A stretch of DNA of 64,000 nt from the NCBI GenBank assembly GCA_018262775.1, contig JADFDU010000044.1, forward strand, positions 1 to 64,000. Direction: 5' to 3'. The position numbers and the translations under genes were made by a program. Shown one piece after another: positions 24,819-36,051 of this stretch. Source of the stretch: Rhodocyclaceae bacterium (GTDB lineage Bacteria > Pseudomonadota > Gammaproteobacteria > Burkholderiales > Rhodocyclaceae). Below the pieces are notes generated by a model, which worked only from the letters and a program-made list of their open reading frames with translations, did no database searches and had not been told where the DNA came from. Within the stretch, counting starts at the first letter, position 1. Each line of letters opens with the position of its first letter.

Positions 24819-25715
24819 ATGAAGGCACTACCTTCTCACGAGAATACACTGGGCTATCGCCTGTACCAGTACTTCCAGTTGACCAAGCCGCGGGTGATAT
24901 CCCTCATTGTGTTCTGCGCCGTGATCGGCATGTTTCTTTCGGTGCCGGGCGCGGTGCCTCCCGTGGTCCTGGTTGCGGCTACCATTGGCATCGCCCTGAT
25001 TGCCGGTGCGGCGGCGGCGATGAATTGCCTGATCGAGCAAAAAATAGACGCTGTCATGGCGCGCACGCGTGGCCGTCCGTTGCCGCGCGGCGAGGTGAAC
25101 TCCCGCCAGACCCTGCTTTTTTCCGGCGTCATCGGCGGCATCGGCCTGACCCTGCTGTACGAGTTCGTCAACCCGCTCACCATGTGGCTGACGCTGGCGA
25201 CCTTTGTCGGCTACGCCATCATCTACACCATCTTTCTCAAGCCGGCGACGCCGCAGAACATCGTCATTGGCGGCGCCTCCGGCGCCATGCCGCCGATACT
25301 GGGTTGGGCAGCCGTGACCGGCGAGGTGACGTCCGAATCCCTGCTGCTTTTCCTCATCATCTTCGTGTGGACGCCGCCGCATTTCTGGGCCCTGGCACTG
25401 TACCGCACCAAGGAATATGCCAAGGTGGGCATGCCGATGCTGCCCGTGACGCACGGCGCGGAATACACTCGGCTGCAGATACTGCTGTACACGATTCTCC
25501 TCGTTGGCGTGACGATCATGCCGTTCGTCATCCGCATGAGCGGCTGGATTTACCTGGTCAGCGCGCTACTGCTCGGCGGCGTGTTTCTGGCCTACGCGAT
25601 TCGCCTGAAGCTTGCCTACAGCGACAAACTGGCACACAAGACCTTCCGTTACTCCATCTGGTACCTGGCTGCGCTGTTTGCAGCCTTGCTGGTGGACCAC
25701 TACTTCAAGTTCTGA
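24819..25715 (+). CDS. ctaB: Protoheme IX farnesyltransferase (heme O synthase)
   Basis: CtaB adds a farnesyl group to heme b to make heme o, the precursor of heme a. The 298-residue membrane protein shows the prenyltransferase motif [20 protein letters not shown] near residues 69-88 and the second conserved loop around [25 protein letters not shown] lies five bases before the ATG. The stop overlaps the next gene (TGATG). The heme A synthase gene that usually lies just upstream is not present. Confidence 0.96.
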   Translation: MKALPSHENTLGYRLYQYFQLTKPRVISLIVFCAVIGMFLSVPGAVPPVVLVAATIGIALIAGAAAAMNCLIEQKIDAVMARTRGRPLPRGEVNSRQTLLFSGVIGGIGLTLLYEFVNPLTMWLTLATFVGYAIIYTIFLKPATPQNIVIGGASGAMPPILGWAAVTGEVTSESLLLFLIIFVWTPPHFWALALYRTKEYAKVGMPMLPVTHGAEYTRLQILLYTILLVGVTIMPFVIRMSGWIYLVSALLLGGVFLAYAIRLKLAYSDKLAHKTFRYSIWYLAALFAALLVDHYFKF

Positions 25716-26290
25716 TGATCCGATTACTCCTTCTGGCGCTGGCCCTGTTGCTGGCCGGGTGCGATTCCCAGCCGAAATTCGGCAATACCGACATCAGCGC
25801 AGCCGGCTATGCGACGGATTTCGCGCTCACCGACCATAACGGCAAGCCGCGCACGATGGCAGATTTCCGCGGCAAGGCGGTTGTGATCTTCTTCGGCTAC
25901 ACGCAATGTCCGGACGTCTGTCCCACTACCTTGACGGGCATGGCGGAGGCCATGAAGCTGCTTGGCGCGGACGCGGACAAGGTCCAGGTGCTCTTCGTGA
26001 CGGTGGATCCGGAGCGGGATACGCCGCAATTGCTGGCGCAATACGTTCCTGCCTTCAATCCGAACTTCCTGGGGCTCTATGCCGATGCGCAGACCATCGC
26101 CAAGACCGCGCAGGCGTTCCGCATTTTCTACAAGAAGCAGCCGGGCAGCACGCCCACCACCTACACGGTGGACCATACTGCCGGCAGTTATGTTTACGAT
26201 CCCCAGGGCCGGCTACGTCTCTACATCAAGCATGGCGAGAAACCCGAGGTGATCGCCAAGGATCTCAAGCTTCTGATCGCCGGGAAGTAG
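25715..26290 (+). CDS. SCO1/SenC/PrrC-type copper chaperone lipoprotein
   Basis: SCO proteins deliver copper to CuA of subunit II. The 191-residue protein has a lipoprotein signal with lipobox LLAGC16, so it is membrane-anchored in the periplasm. The copper ligands are the CxxxC pair in QCPDVCPTTL and the distal His in YTVDHTAG. The VTVDPERDTP motif is typical. The ATG shares a base with the ctaB stop. It is the last gene of the cox region on this strand. Confidence 0.95.
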   Translation: MIRLLLLALALLLAGCDSQPKFGNTDISAAGYATDFALTDHNGKPRTMADFRGKAVVIFFGYTQCPDVCPTTLTGMAEAMKLLGADADKVQVLFVTVDPERDTPQLLAQYVPAFNPNFLGLYADAQTIAKTAQAFRIFYKKQPGSTPTTYTVDHTAGSYVYDPQGRLRLYIKHGEKPEVIAKDLKLLIAGK

Positions 26291-26331
26291 AAATAAAAAA
26301 AGTCAGCCGCCGTACTACGGCGACTGACTTT
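26290..26331 (-). terminator. Intrinsic terminator for rpoH (possibly bidirectional)
   Basis: AAAGTCAG-C-CGCCG (26299-26312) pairs with CGGCG-A-CTGACTTT (26318-26331), with a 5-base loop and one mismatch. On the minus strand the hairpin is followed by seven T, then ATTT, which fits rpoH termination. On the plus strand only three T follow, so it is weaker for the SCO gene. Confidence 0.85.
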
Positions 26332-26357
26332 CGAGGTTGGGTTCGCGTCTGTGTGGA

Positions 26358-27212
26358 TCAGACGGCGTGCGCCAGCATCCCCTTCATCTTCTGCATGGCT
26401 TTCGCCTCAATCTGGCGGATGCGCTCGGCCGACACCCCGTATTCGTCCGCTAGTTCGTGCAAGGTTGCCGTGTCCCCCTCAGCCAGCCAGCGCCGTTCGA
26501 TGATACGGCGGCTGCGCTCGTCGAGATGCGCCAGCGCCTGCTTCAGCCCCTCGTTCCGCAGGCGCTCCATTTCGCTGTTGGCCAGTGCCTCGGAGGGCTC
26601 CTCGGCCGGGTCGGCCAGATAGGCGATCGGCGCGAACGACTCGCCTTCGTCATCGGTGCTGTTTTCCATGGCGATGTCGCGGCCGGTCAGGCGCGTTTCC
26701 ATCTCGCGCACTTCTTCCGGCTTGACGCCAAGCTGCCTGGCCATGGCGCCAACCTCTTTGCTGCTCATGGTGTTGAGGCCCTGCTTGAGGCTGCGCAGGT
26801 TGAAAAAAAGCTTGCGCTGCGCCTTGGTCGTGGCGATTTTCACCAGACGCCAGTTGCGCAGGATGTACTCGTGGATTTCCGCCTTGATCCAGTGGATGGC
26901 AAAAGACACCAAGCGCACACCGCGCTCGGGATCGTAGCGCTTGACCGCCTTCATCAGGCCGACGTTGCCTTCCTGGATGAGATCGGCGTGGGGCAGGCCA
27001 TAACCCAGATAGCCGCGTGCCACCGAAACCACTAGGCGCAAGTGGGAAAGCACCAGTCCGCGCGCCGCTTCGATGTCGTCATCATCACGGAATTTTCGCG
27101 CCAGACCAATCTCCTCCGCCTCGCTGAGCAAGGGAAAGCGGTTGGCCGCCTGAATGTAGCTTTCCAGATTGCCAATGGCGACAGGTACGGGCAGTTTCAT
27201 GCTGTAAGTCAT
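26358..27212 (-). CDS. rpoH: RNA polymerase heat-shock sigma factor (sigma 32)
   Basis: RpoH directs RNA polymerase to heat-shock promoters. The 284-residue protein has sigma-70 region 2 (DLIQEGNVGLMKAVKRYDPERG), the RpoH-specific box QRKLFFNLR and region 4 (YGVSAERIRQIEAKAMQKMKG). A strong AGGAGG lies nine bases before the ATG. A perfect CIRCE element covers its probable -10 box, which suggests HrcA repression. Transcription from ftsX upstream is also possible. A strong terminator follows. Confidence 0.97.
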   Translation of the reverse strand: MTYSMKLPVPVAIGNLESYIQAANRFPLLSEAEEIGLARKFRDDDDIEAARGLVLSHLRLVVSVARGYLGYGLPHADLIQEGNVGLMKAVKRYDPERGVRLVSFAIHWIKAEIHEYILRNWRLVKIATTKAQRKLFFNLRSLKQGLNTMSSKEVGAMARQLGVKPEEVREMETRLTGRDIAMENSTDDEGESFAPIAYLADPAEEPSEALANSEMERLRNEGLKQALAHLDERSRRIIERRWLAEGDTATLHELADEYGVSAERIRQIEAKAMQKMKGMLAHAV

Positions 27213-27236
27213 ATGAGCTAACCTCCTAGCGTAATT

Positions 27237-27263
27237 TTAGCACTCGATACTATAGAGTGCTAA
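27237..27263. promoter_or_regulatory. CIRCE element (HrcA operator) upstream of rpoH
   Basis: TTAGCACTC-N9-GAGTGCTAA is an exact match to the CIRCE consensus. It ends 25 bases before the rpoH start. The 9-base spacer contains TATAGT on the minus strand (27249-27254), a good -10 box, so HrcA binding would block the promoter. I found no convincing -35 hexamer at 16-18 bases. Confidence 0.9.
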
Positions 27264-27320
27264 GCAGGGGCAAAGTTCCCCGTATGATAAGGATATAACT
27301 AGATGATTTATTTAGATTAA

Positions 27321-28217
27321 CTACTCGCGTAAATGGCGGTAAAGAGACAACCATGCACCCGCCCAGCCAAGCAGGGTAGCCAGGCCCAGGAGCAGGGTCG
27401 ATTCGGCCGGAGGAAGTAGATGCAGTGCAAACTTGACTCCATAAAGCGCGGCCAGTTCGGCAATGGGTGTGCGCAGCAAAAGAGTGGCACCCAGCACGGC
27501 CAGCCACGCGACGATGCCGCCGGCCAAACCCTGCAGGGCGCCAAAATAATAGAACGGTCTGCGGATGAAGGCGTCGGTGGCGCCGAGCAGCCGGCTGACC
27601 TCGATTTCGGCACTCTGCGTAAGGATTTGCAGGCGGATGGTATTGAAGGTGACGGCGACGAGCGCCAGGCCCAGCGCAGCGGCCAGCAGGGTGACCGCCA
27701 GACGCAGCAGGCGCATCAGGGCGTTGAGTTTCTTCACCCAGGCCGAATCCAGTTGCACATGCGCAACCCCCGGATACTTCAAAAACTCGGCACGCAGGGC
27801 TTCCAGAGTCTCGGGCGCCTCGCTGCGTGGCAGCACGACGAAGGCGTCGGGAAAGGGATTGCGCGGCAGGCTCTCGATCACTTCGCCGATGCCCTCGCTT
27901 TGCTTGAATCGTTGCAGCGTGTCCTCACGCGGAACCAGGCGTACATCACGCACCTGCGAATGCTTTCTGAGACGCGCCTCGACCTCGCCGGTATCCTTCT
28001 TTCCCGCGTCGAGCACCATGAATACGGAAATTTGCGGCGCCGCCGCGATGCGCTGCACCAGTTGCTGGAAATTGACCAGCAACACGCTACCTCCTGCCGG
28101 CAGGGCGAGGGCGATGCCTACAACGAGGGCGCCGAGCAGCGTATTGACGGGCGTGGCTGCCAGGCGGCGCAACGCCTGTTCGGCGGCCTTGCGGTGGTGA
28201 AGAAGCCAGCCTTTCAC
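27321..28217 (-). CDS. ftsX: Cell division ABC transporter-like permease FtsX
   Basis: FtsX pairs with FtsE at the septum and controls amidase activation. The 298-residue protein has an N-terminal membrane helix (about 20-42), a periplasmic domain of roughly 100 residues and three C-terminal helices of the FtsX/MacB fold. The segment NPFPDAFVVLP is typical. The start overlaps the ftsE stop by four bases. Order ftsY-ftsE-ftsX-rpoH matches many proteobacteria. Confidence 0.95.
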   Translation of the reverse strand: MKGWLLHHRKAAEQALRRLAATPVNTLLGALVVGIALALPAGGSVLLVNFQQLVQRIAAAPQISVFMVLDAGKKDTGEVEARLRKHSQVRDVRLVPREDTLQRFKQSEGIGEVIESLPRNPFPDAFVVLPRSEAPETLEALRAEFLKYPGVAHVQLDSAWVKKLNALMRLLRLAVTLLAAALGLALVAVTFNTIRLQILTQSAEIEVSRLLGATDAFIRRPFYYFGALQGLAGGIVAWLAVLGATLLLRTPIAELAALYGVKFALHLLPPAESTLLLGLATLLGWAGAWLSLYRHLRE

Positions 28218-28867
28218 TGGGCGAGTCTTCCGTGTGAAAGCACGACGCGCCGCGTCATGAAGGGGGCGAACAGCGCCTCATGGTGCGTGGCAACCAGAAC
28301 GGTGACGCCGACCTGGTTGAAGGAACGGAATACCGCCACGATGTCGCGCGCCGTGTCCTCGTCGAGATGCGCGGTCGGCTCGTCGGCGATCAGGATCGAG
28401 GGCCGCGCTACCACGGCGCGGGCGATGGACAGACGCTGCTGTTCGCCGCCGGAGAGCGCGATCGGCATGGCCTTCTCGCGTTCCAGCAGACCGACCTTGT
28501 CGAGCGCCGCGCGCACGCGCCGGCCGGCATCGCGGGGCGGTACGCCGGCGATGGCCAGCGGCAGCATGACGTTGTTGAAGACGCTACGGTCGTAGAGCAG
28601 CTTCTGGTCCTGGAAGATCAGGCCGAGGTTGCGGCGTAGGAAAGGCACGGCGGCGCGCTTCAGCGCTGACACATTCTGCCCATTGACGACGACCATGCCC
28701 TGCGTCGGGCGTTCGATGGCGGGAATGAGCTTGAGCAAGGTGCTCTTGCCGGCGCCGGAGTGGCCCGCGAGGATCACCATTTCGCCGGACTCGATGGCCA
28801 GCGTCAGGCCGGTCAGCGCAGTGATGCCGCCCGCATAACGTTTGCTGACCTGCTCGAAACGGATCAC
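28214..28867 (-). CDS. ftsE: Cell division ATP-binding protein FtsE
   Basis: FtsE is the ATPase of the FtsEX complex at the inner membrane. The 217-residue ABC domain shows Walker A GHSGAGKSTLLKL near residues 35-47, signature LSGGEQQRLSIARA near 138-151, Walker B ILIADEPTAHLD and the H-loop ATHHEAL. All catalytic positions are intact. Its ATG overlaps the ftsY stop region, and its stop overlaps ftsX, so the three are translationally coupled. Confidence 0.97.
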   Translation of the reverse strand: MIRFEQVSKRYAGGITALTGLTLAIESGEMVILAGHSGAGKSTLLKLIPAIERPTQGMVVVNGQNVSALKRAAVPFLRRNLGLIFQDQKLLYDRSVFNNVMLPLAIAGVPPRDAGRRVRAALDKVGLLEREKAMPIALSGGEQQRLSIARAVVARPSILIADEPTAHLDEDTARDIVAVFRSFNQVGVTVLVATHHEALFAPFMTRRVVLSHGRLAQ

Positions 28868-29841
28868 GATCGGTTGGGCGACTCGAAAAGCGCATCGACA
28901 AATTCGCCTGCGCTGAAAGGCTGCAGATCGTCGATGCCCTCGCCGACACCGATGTAGCGCAACGCCACGGGGTGCCCCACAGGCTGCTGGCGTGCGATGG
29001 CGGCAATGACGCCGCCCTTGGCCGTACCGTCCAGCTTGGTGACGACCAGGCCGGTGACGCCGATGGCCGCGTCGAAGGCCTTGACCTGGGCCAGTGCGTT
29101 CTGGCCGATGTTGGCATCGAGCACCAGCAGCACTTCATGCGGTGCGGTGGGCTCGGCTTTGGCGATGACGCGCCTGACCTTGGCGATCTCCTCCATCAGA
29201 TGCAATTGCGTCGGTAGCCTGCCGGCAGTGTCGGCCAGTACCACGTCGATACCGCGCGCCTTGGCGGCATTCACCGCGTCGAAAATGACCGCCGCCGAAT
29301 CCCCGGATTCCTGCGCGATCACCATGACGTTGTTGCGCTCGCCCCAGACGGCCAGTTGCTCGCGGGCGGCGGCGCGAAAGGTGTCGCCGGCGGCCAGCAG
29401 CACGGATTTCCCCTGCGCCTGGAAGTGCTTTGCCAGCTTGCCGATCGATGTCGTCTTGCCCGAGCCGTTCACGCCGACGATCATGATGATGAAGGGCGTA
29501 TGCGCAGAAACATCCAGAGGTTGTTCCATTGGCGCGAGCAGTTTGAGCAACATGCCGGCCAGCGCCTGTTGCAACTGGGCGCCGGTTTCCAGCTTGTCGC
29601 GGCGTACGGCGGATTTCAGTTCGTCGAGCAGGTAGTGTGTGGCTTCGACGCCGATGTCGGCCATGAGCAAGGTGGTTTCCAGCTCTTCCAGCATCGCGTC
29701 GTCGATGCGTCCGCGGCCGAACAGGCCGGCGAGCTGGCCGCCGAACTGGGCGCGCGTGCGCGACAGGCCGGCCTTGAGTCGCTCGCTCCAGGCGGGACGC
29801 GGTGCAGCGGAAATAGCAGATTTCTTCAGGAACCCAAGCAT
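28864..29841 (-). CDS. ftsY: Signal recognition particle receptor FtsY
   Basis: FtsY docks SRP-ribosome complexes at the inner membrane for cotranslational insertion. The 325-residue protein has a short N-terminal region, a helical N domain and the GTPase G domain with GVNGSGKTTSIGKLA, AGDTFRAAAREQL, DTAGRLPTQ, TKLDGTAKGG and GVGEGIDDL. The long acidic A domain of E. coli FtsY is absent, as in many bacteria. ATG 29841 gives MLGFLKK. A GTG at 29865 would add eight residues. Confidence 0.95.
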   Translation of the reverse strand: MLGFLKKSAISAAPRPAWSERLKAGLSRTRAQFGGQLAGLFGRGRIDDAMLEELETTLLMADIGVEATHYLLDELKSAVRRDKLETGAQLQQALAGMLLKLLAPMEQPLDVSAHTPFIIMIVGVNGSGKTTSIGKLAKHFQAQGKSVLLAAGDTFRAAAREQLAVWGERNNVMVIAQESGDSAAVIFDAVNAAKARGIDVVLADTAGRLPTQLHLMEEIAKVRRVIAKAEPTAPHEVLLVLDANIGQNALAQVKAFDAAIGVTGLVVTKLDGTAKGGVIAAIARQQPVGHPVALRYIGVGEGIDDLQPFSAGEFVDALFESPNRS

Positions 29842-29861
29842 GGATGAGGCGGTCAGTATCG

Positions 29862-29882
29862 GCACGGGGCCGATCCCCGTGC
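29862..29882. other. Hairpin in the ftsY / M16 divergent region
   Basis: GCACGGGG and CCCCGTGC form a perfect 8-bp stem around a 5-base loop. It lies just upstream of ftsY and would be in its 5' leader if transcription starts further up. It contains the alternative GTG start of ftsY. Confidence 0.4.
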
Positions 29883-29939
29883 GAAAATGGCGAAAATAAT
29901 AATGGCAAAATCAATTTTAGCAGAAGCGGATACAACCCC

Positions 29940-31337
29940 ATGACGAGAAGACTGTTGATTGCTGTGGCGCTGGCCTTGTCGGCGACCGCGGCCCTGGCCC
30001 ATCCCTACGAGAAGACGCTGGCCAACGGCCTGCGCGTCATCGTGCAGGAAGACCGGCGCGCGCCGACGGTCGTGCACATGGTCTGGTACCGTGCCGGTAG
30101 CATGGACGAGGTGAGCGGTACCTCCGGCGTCGCCCATGTGCTCGAACACATGATGTTCAAGGGGACCCGGCACCTCAAACCGGGCGAATTCAACAAGCGT
30201 GTTGCGGCGGCGGGCGGGCGCGACAACGCCTTCACCAGTCTCGACTACACGGCCTATTTCCAGCAGGTGCCGAATGGCCGCCTCGGCGAGATGATGGCGC
30301 TGGAGGCCGACCGTATGGCCAATCTGGTGCTCGCCGGCAAGGAGTTCGACCAGGAAATCAAGGTTGTCATGGAGGAGCGGCGATTGCGCACCGAGGACAG
30401 CCCGCAGGCCCGGGTGTACGAGAATTTGATGGCGACGGCCTTTCTGGAGCATCCCTATCGCAGGCCCATCATCGGCTGGATGAGCGACCTGCAAAACATG
30501 ACCGTCGGCGATGCGCGCGACTGGTATCACCGCTGGTATGCGCCGAATAACGCCTATGTGGTCGTCGTCGGCGATGTCGACAAGGACCGGGTGTTCCGCC
30601 TTGCAGAAAAATACTACGGCAAGATCCCGCGCCGCGCTCTGCCTGGCCGCAAGCCGCAGGGCGAACCCGAGCAGGTCGGTATCAAGAGACTCGTCGTCAA
30701 GGCGCCGGCCAAGCTGCCCTATCTCGAGATGGCCTGGAAGGTGCCCACGCTGCGTGATGTTGACAAGGATCGTGAGCCGTATGCGCTCGAAGTGCTCGCT
30801 GCCGTACTCGACGGTCACGATGCGGCACGCTTTGCGCGCAACCTGGTGCGTGGCTCGAAAATCGCCATATCGGCCAGTGCCGGCTACGATGCCACGGTGC
30901 GCGGCGAATCCCTCTTCATGGCCAGCGGCACGCCGGCGGAGAGCCGCAGCGTGGCCGAACTGGAGGCGGCGTTGCGTGCGGAAATCGCGCGTGTGGCCAA
31001 CGAGGGTGTCTCTGCGCAGGAACTGGAACGCGTCAAGACGCAGACCATTGCGGCGCAGGTGTACAAGCGGGATTCGATGATGGCGCAGGCCATGGAGATC
31101 GGGCGCCTCGAAGCCGCCGGCTTTCACTGGCGCGACATTGATACCCTGCTGGAGAAAATCCGCAGCGTGACATCGGAAGAAGTACAGGCGGTGGCGAAGA
31201 AATACTTTGACGATGCCCGCCTCACCGTCGCCGTGCTCGAGCCGCAACCGCTGCCGCAAGCACCTCCGGATGCGCCGCCGGAAAAGTCAGTACCACAGAA
31301 ACAAGGGCAGGCACCAGCCGCCGCAGTGCGCCATTGA
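29940..31337 (+). CDS. M16 family zinc peptidase (catalytic member of a pair)
   Basis: The 465-residue protein has a cleavable signal (LLIAVALALSATAALA), so it is periplasmic. The inverted zinc motif H66-VLE69-H70 is intact, and a distal Glu in MEERRLR (E145/E146) is about 76 residues later, as in pitrilysin-type peptidases. The C-terminal domain and proline-rich tail follow. It is 11 bp from a second M16 gene that lacks the motif, the common active/inactive pair that forms a heterodimer. Substrates are unknown. Confidence 0.92.
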   Translation: MTRRLLIAVALALSATAALAHPYEKTLANGLRVIVQEDRRAPTVVHMVWYRAGSMDEVSGTSGVAHVLEHMMFKGTRHLKPGEFNKRVAAAGGRDNAFTSLDYTAYFQQVPNGRLGEMMALEADRMANLVLAGKEFDQEIKVVMEERRLRTEDSPQARVYENLMATAFLEHPYRRPIIGWMSDLQNMTVGDARDWYHRWYAPNNAYVVVVGDVDKDRVFRLAEKYYGKIPRRALPGRKPQGEPEQVGIKRLVVKAPAKLPYLEMAWKVPTLRDVDKDREPYALEVLAAVLDGHDAARFARNLVRGSKIAISASAGYDATVRGESLFMASGTPAESRSVAELEAALRAEIARVANEGVSAQELERVKTQTIAAQVYKRDSMMAQAMEIGRLEAAGFHWRDIDTLLEKIRSVTSEEVQAVAKKYFDDARLTVAVLEPQPLPQAPPDAPPEKSVPQKQGQAPAAAVRH

Positions 31338-31348
31338 ACGGGGATGCC

Positions 31349-33945
<2,597 letters not shown>

Positions 33946-34004
33946 TCCGCAGTGGAACCAGGGCGAGCGGCTGTAGTCGACGGCGGCGGGGCGGCGGCAG
34001 GTTT

Positions 34005-35963
34005 TCAGGCCGCCGCTACGGCGGTGTCCGTTTCTTTCGCCTCGGCGTGCAGCGTGGTGTGCAGCGCCTCGGCGAGGCCGCTTAGTTCGGCCAGCTGAAC
34101 CTCCAGCGTTGCCTGCATCTGTGCCAGTTCGCGCAACCGGTCTTCGAGTGTGTCGGTGGCCTGATGGATACGCTTGACGCTTTCCAGCCGGCGCTTCAAC
34201 TGCAGTTGGTATTCGCGCACCTGCGTCTCCAGCGGCGCCATGATGGCGCGCAGCCAGTGATCGATGTCCCGATTGATTAATTCGAAGGTGCGCCGCACTT
34301 GCGTTGCCACGGTCTCGAAGAAACGCTGGGTGAGACCGCGCTTGGCATGCGTCATCATGTTCAGCAGCGTGTTGAAATGGGCATTGAAGCCTTGTTCCAG
34401 CCGGCTGATTTCCTTCTCGTAGCGCAACAGTGAAAAGGGCGCCGGAGCAGCCAGCTTCATGCCGTGCTCCGTGGAAAAGCGCTCATACATCACCTCCATC
34501 ATCTTCGTGATTTCGGCGATTTCGCCAGTCGATTTGTCCAGATTGGTGCGGACGTGGCGGAAGTAGTTCTTCATCGCAGTGCGCAGGTTTTTCGTGAACG
34601 CGGCCTCCTGCATGGCTTCGCGCGTGCGCCGCGTCTCGTCGCGCAGGGCATCCATGCCCAAGTGCGAGTAGAGGTTGTTGGTGAGCTGGGAGAAAACGCT
34701 TCTCACAGCGTAGTAGCGCTGCAGGCCCTTCTCGAAATCTTCTTTTTCCGCCCGCACCTTGCGCATCATGTACTCGATGACGCTCTGGTTCTTGCCACGC
34801 AGGTCGGACAGTTCGGTCAGTTGCTCGACGATACTGCGCAGGCGCATTTCCAGAAGCGAGCGTGTGCTGGAGATGAGATCCACCGCCTCGCTCTCGGTGT
34901 TGTCACAGACGATGTCCTGCTTGGCCGGTATCAGCTCCGCGGTGAGAGCCTGCTCCAGGTCCAGTAGTCGGCTGCGCGACAGCAGTTCGGCGTCGCGATT
35001 GATCTTGGCGAACAAGCCCTTCTGTGCCGAGACGGGAAAAATATGCGCGGCATCCAGTTCCAGGACAGCCGCTGTGCTGCGTGTTTGCCGGGTAATTTCC
35101 TGTTCGATCTCGGCTTCGCTGCGGATGCCGTCCCATAGCCCGTCGATCTTGTTGAGTACGGCGATGCGGCCCTTTTGCCGGCTGCGCGCGCCGTTGACAT
35201 GATCTCGCCAGACGGCGAGGTCGGACTGGGTGACGCCGGTGTCGGCGGCGAGGATGAAGAGGATGGCATGGGCGTTGGGCAGTTGCGAAAGCGTCAGCTC
35301 CGGCTCGGCGCCGATGGCGTTCAGGCCAGGCGTATCGAGGATGACCAAGCCCTGTTCGAGCAAAGGGTGCGGAAAATTGATGACCGCGTGGCGCCAGCAG
35401 GGAATGTCCACCAGGCCTTCAGCATTCGGCTTGAGGCCCTCCTTGCCTTCCGCATCGATGGCAAAGCCGAGCTTGGTGGCAAGCTCCTGCGTGACCTGCT
35501 TCTGCTCGCTAACACGGGACAGTGCGGCATGCATGGCTTCGGCGGAGGTCGTGTCCAGTTCAACATTGCGCCACTCCTCGGGAAAACGCTTGAATTCGGT
35601 GACGCTGGCATTTGTCGAGCGGGTTTCGATGGGCAGCAGCTCGATCATCGGGGGCTTGCCGGCATCGAAGAGCAGTTCGGTCGGGCACATGGTGGTGCGT
35701 CCGGCGCTGGAGGGCAGGATGCGGTTGCCGTAGTCGCCGAAGAAAATGGCGTTGATCAGTTCGGACTTGCCGCGCGAAAACTCGGCAACGAAGGCAATGA
35801 TCAGCTTGTCCTCGCGCAGACGTTCGATCAATTGCTGCAAACGCAACTCGCTTTGCGCGTCGCCCAACTCGTTCTCGTTGAGCCAGTTGTGCAGGTTCAG
35901 CAGGTTTTCTGACACCGCCGAGCGCCAGCTGCTGTAGGCGGAAAAGTGCTGGACAAGCCCCAT
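34005..35963 (-). CDS. Dynamin-like GTPase
   Basis: The 652-residue protein has a GTPase domain and a long helical stalk. G1 is AEFSRGKS (residues 60-67), with Ala where Gly usually opens the motif. G3 is DTPG at 210-213 and G4 NKID at 271-274. From about residue 350 it is mostly coiled, helix-rich sequence, consistent with a bacterial dynamin-like protein acting at membranes. No membrane helix is obvious. It is a single gene, not the tandem pair seen elsewhere. It lies 88 bp downstream of mutM. Its stop falls in an 8-bp GC-rich hairpin (33991-34016). Confidence 0.85.
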   Translation of the reverse strand: MGLVQHFSAYSSWRSAVSENLLNLHNWLNENELGDAQSELRLQQLIERLREDKLIIAFVAEFSRGKSELINAIFFGDYGNRILPSSAGRTTMCPTELLFDAGKPPMIELLPIETRSTNASVTEFKRFPEEWRNVELDTTSAEAMHAALSRVSEQKQVTQELATKLGFAIDAEGKEGLKPNAEGLVDIPCWRHAVINFPHPLLEQGLVILDTPGLNAIGAEPELTLSQLPNAHAILFILAADTGVTQSDLAVWRDHVNGARSRQKGRIAVLNKIDGLWDGIRSEAEIEQEITRQTRSTAAVLELDAAHIFPVSAQKGLFAKINRDAELLSRSRLLDLEQALTAELIPAKQDIVCDNTESEAVDLISSTRSLLEMRLRSIVEQLTELSDLRGKNQSVIEYMMRKVRAEKEDFEKGLQRYYAVRSVFSQLTNNLYSHLGMDALRDETRRTREAMQEAAFTKNLRTAMKNYFRHVRTNLDKSTGEIAEITKMMEVMYERFSTEHGMKLAAPAPFSLLRYEKEISRLEQGFNAHFNTLLNMMTHAKRGLTQRFFETVATQVRRTFELINRDIDHWLRAIMAPLETQVREYQLQLKRRLESVKRIHQATDTLEDRLRELAQMQATLEVQLAELSGLAEALHTTLHAEAKETDTAVAAA

Positions 35964-36051
35964 GGCAACTCCAGAAAGTGCTTCAAAAACGCCAATCTAG
36001 CATACAAATTTACGAAGGCAATGCAACCCGGAGGCTGCAGTCGCCCGTTCG

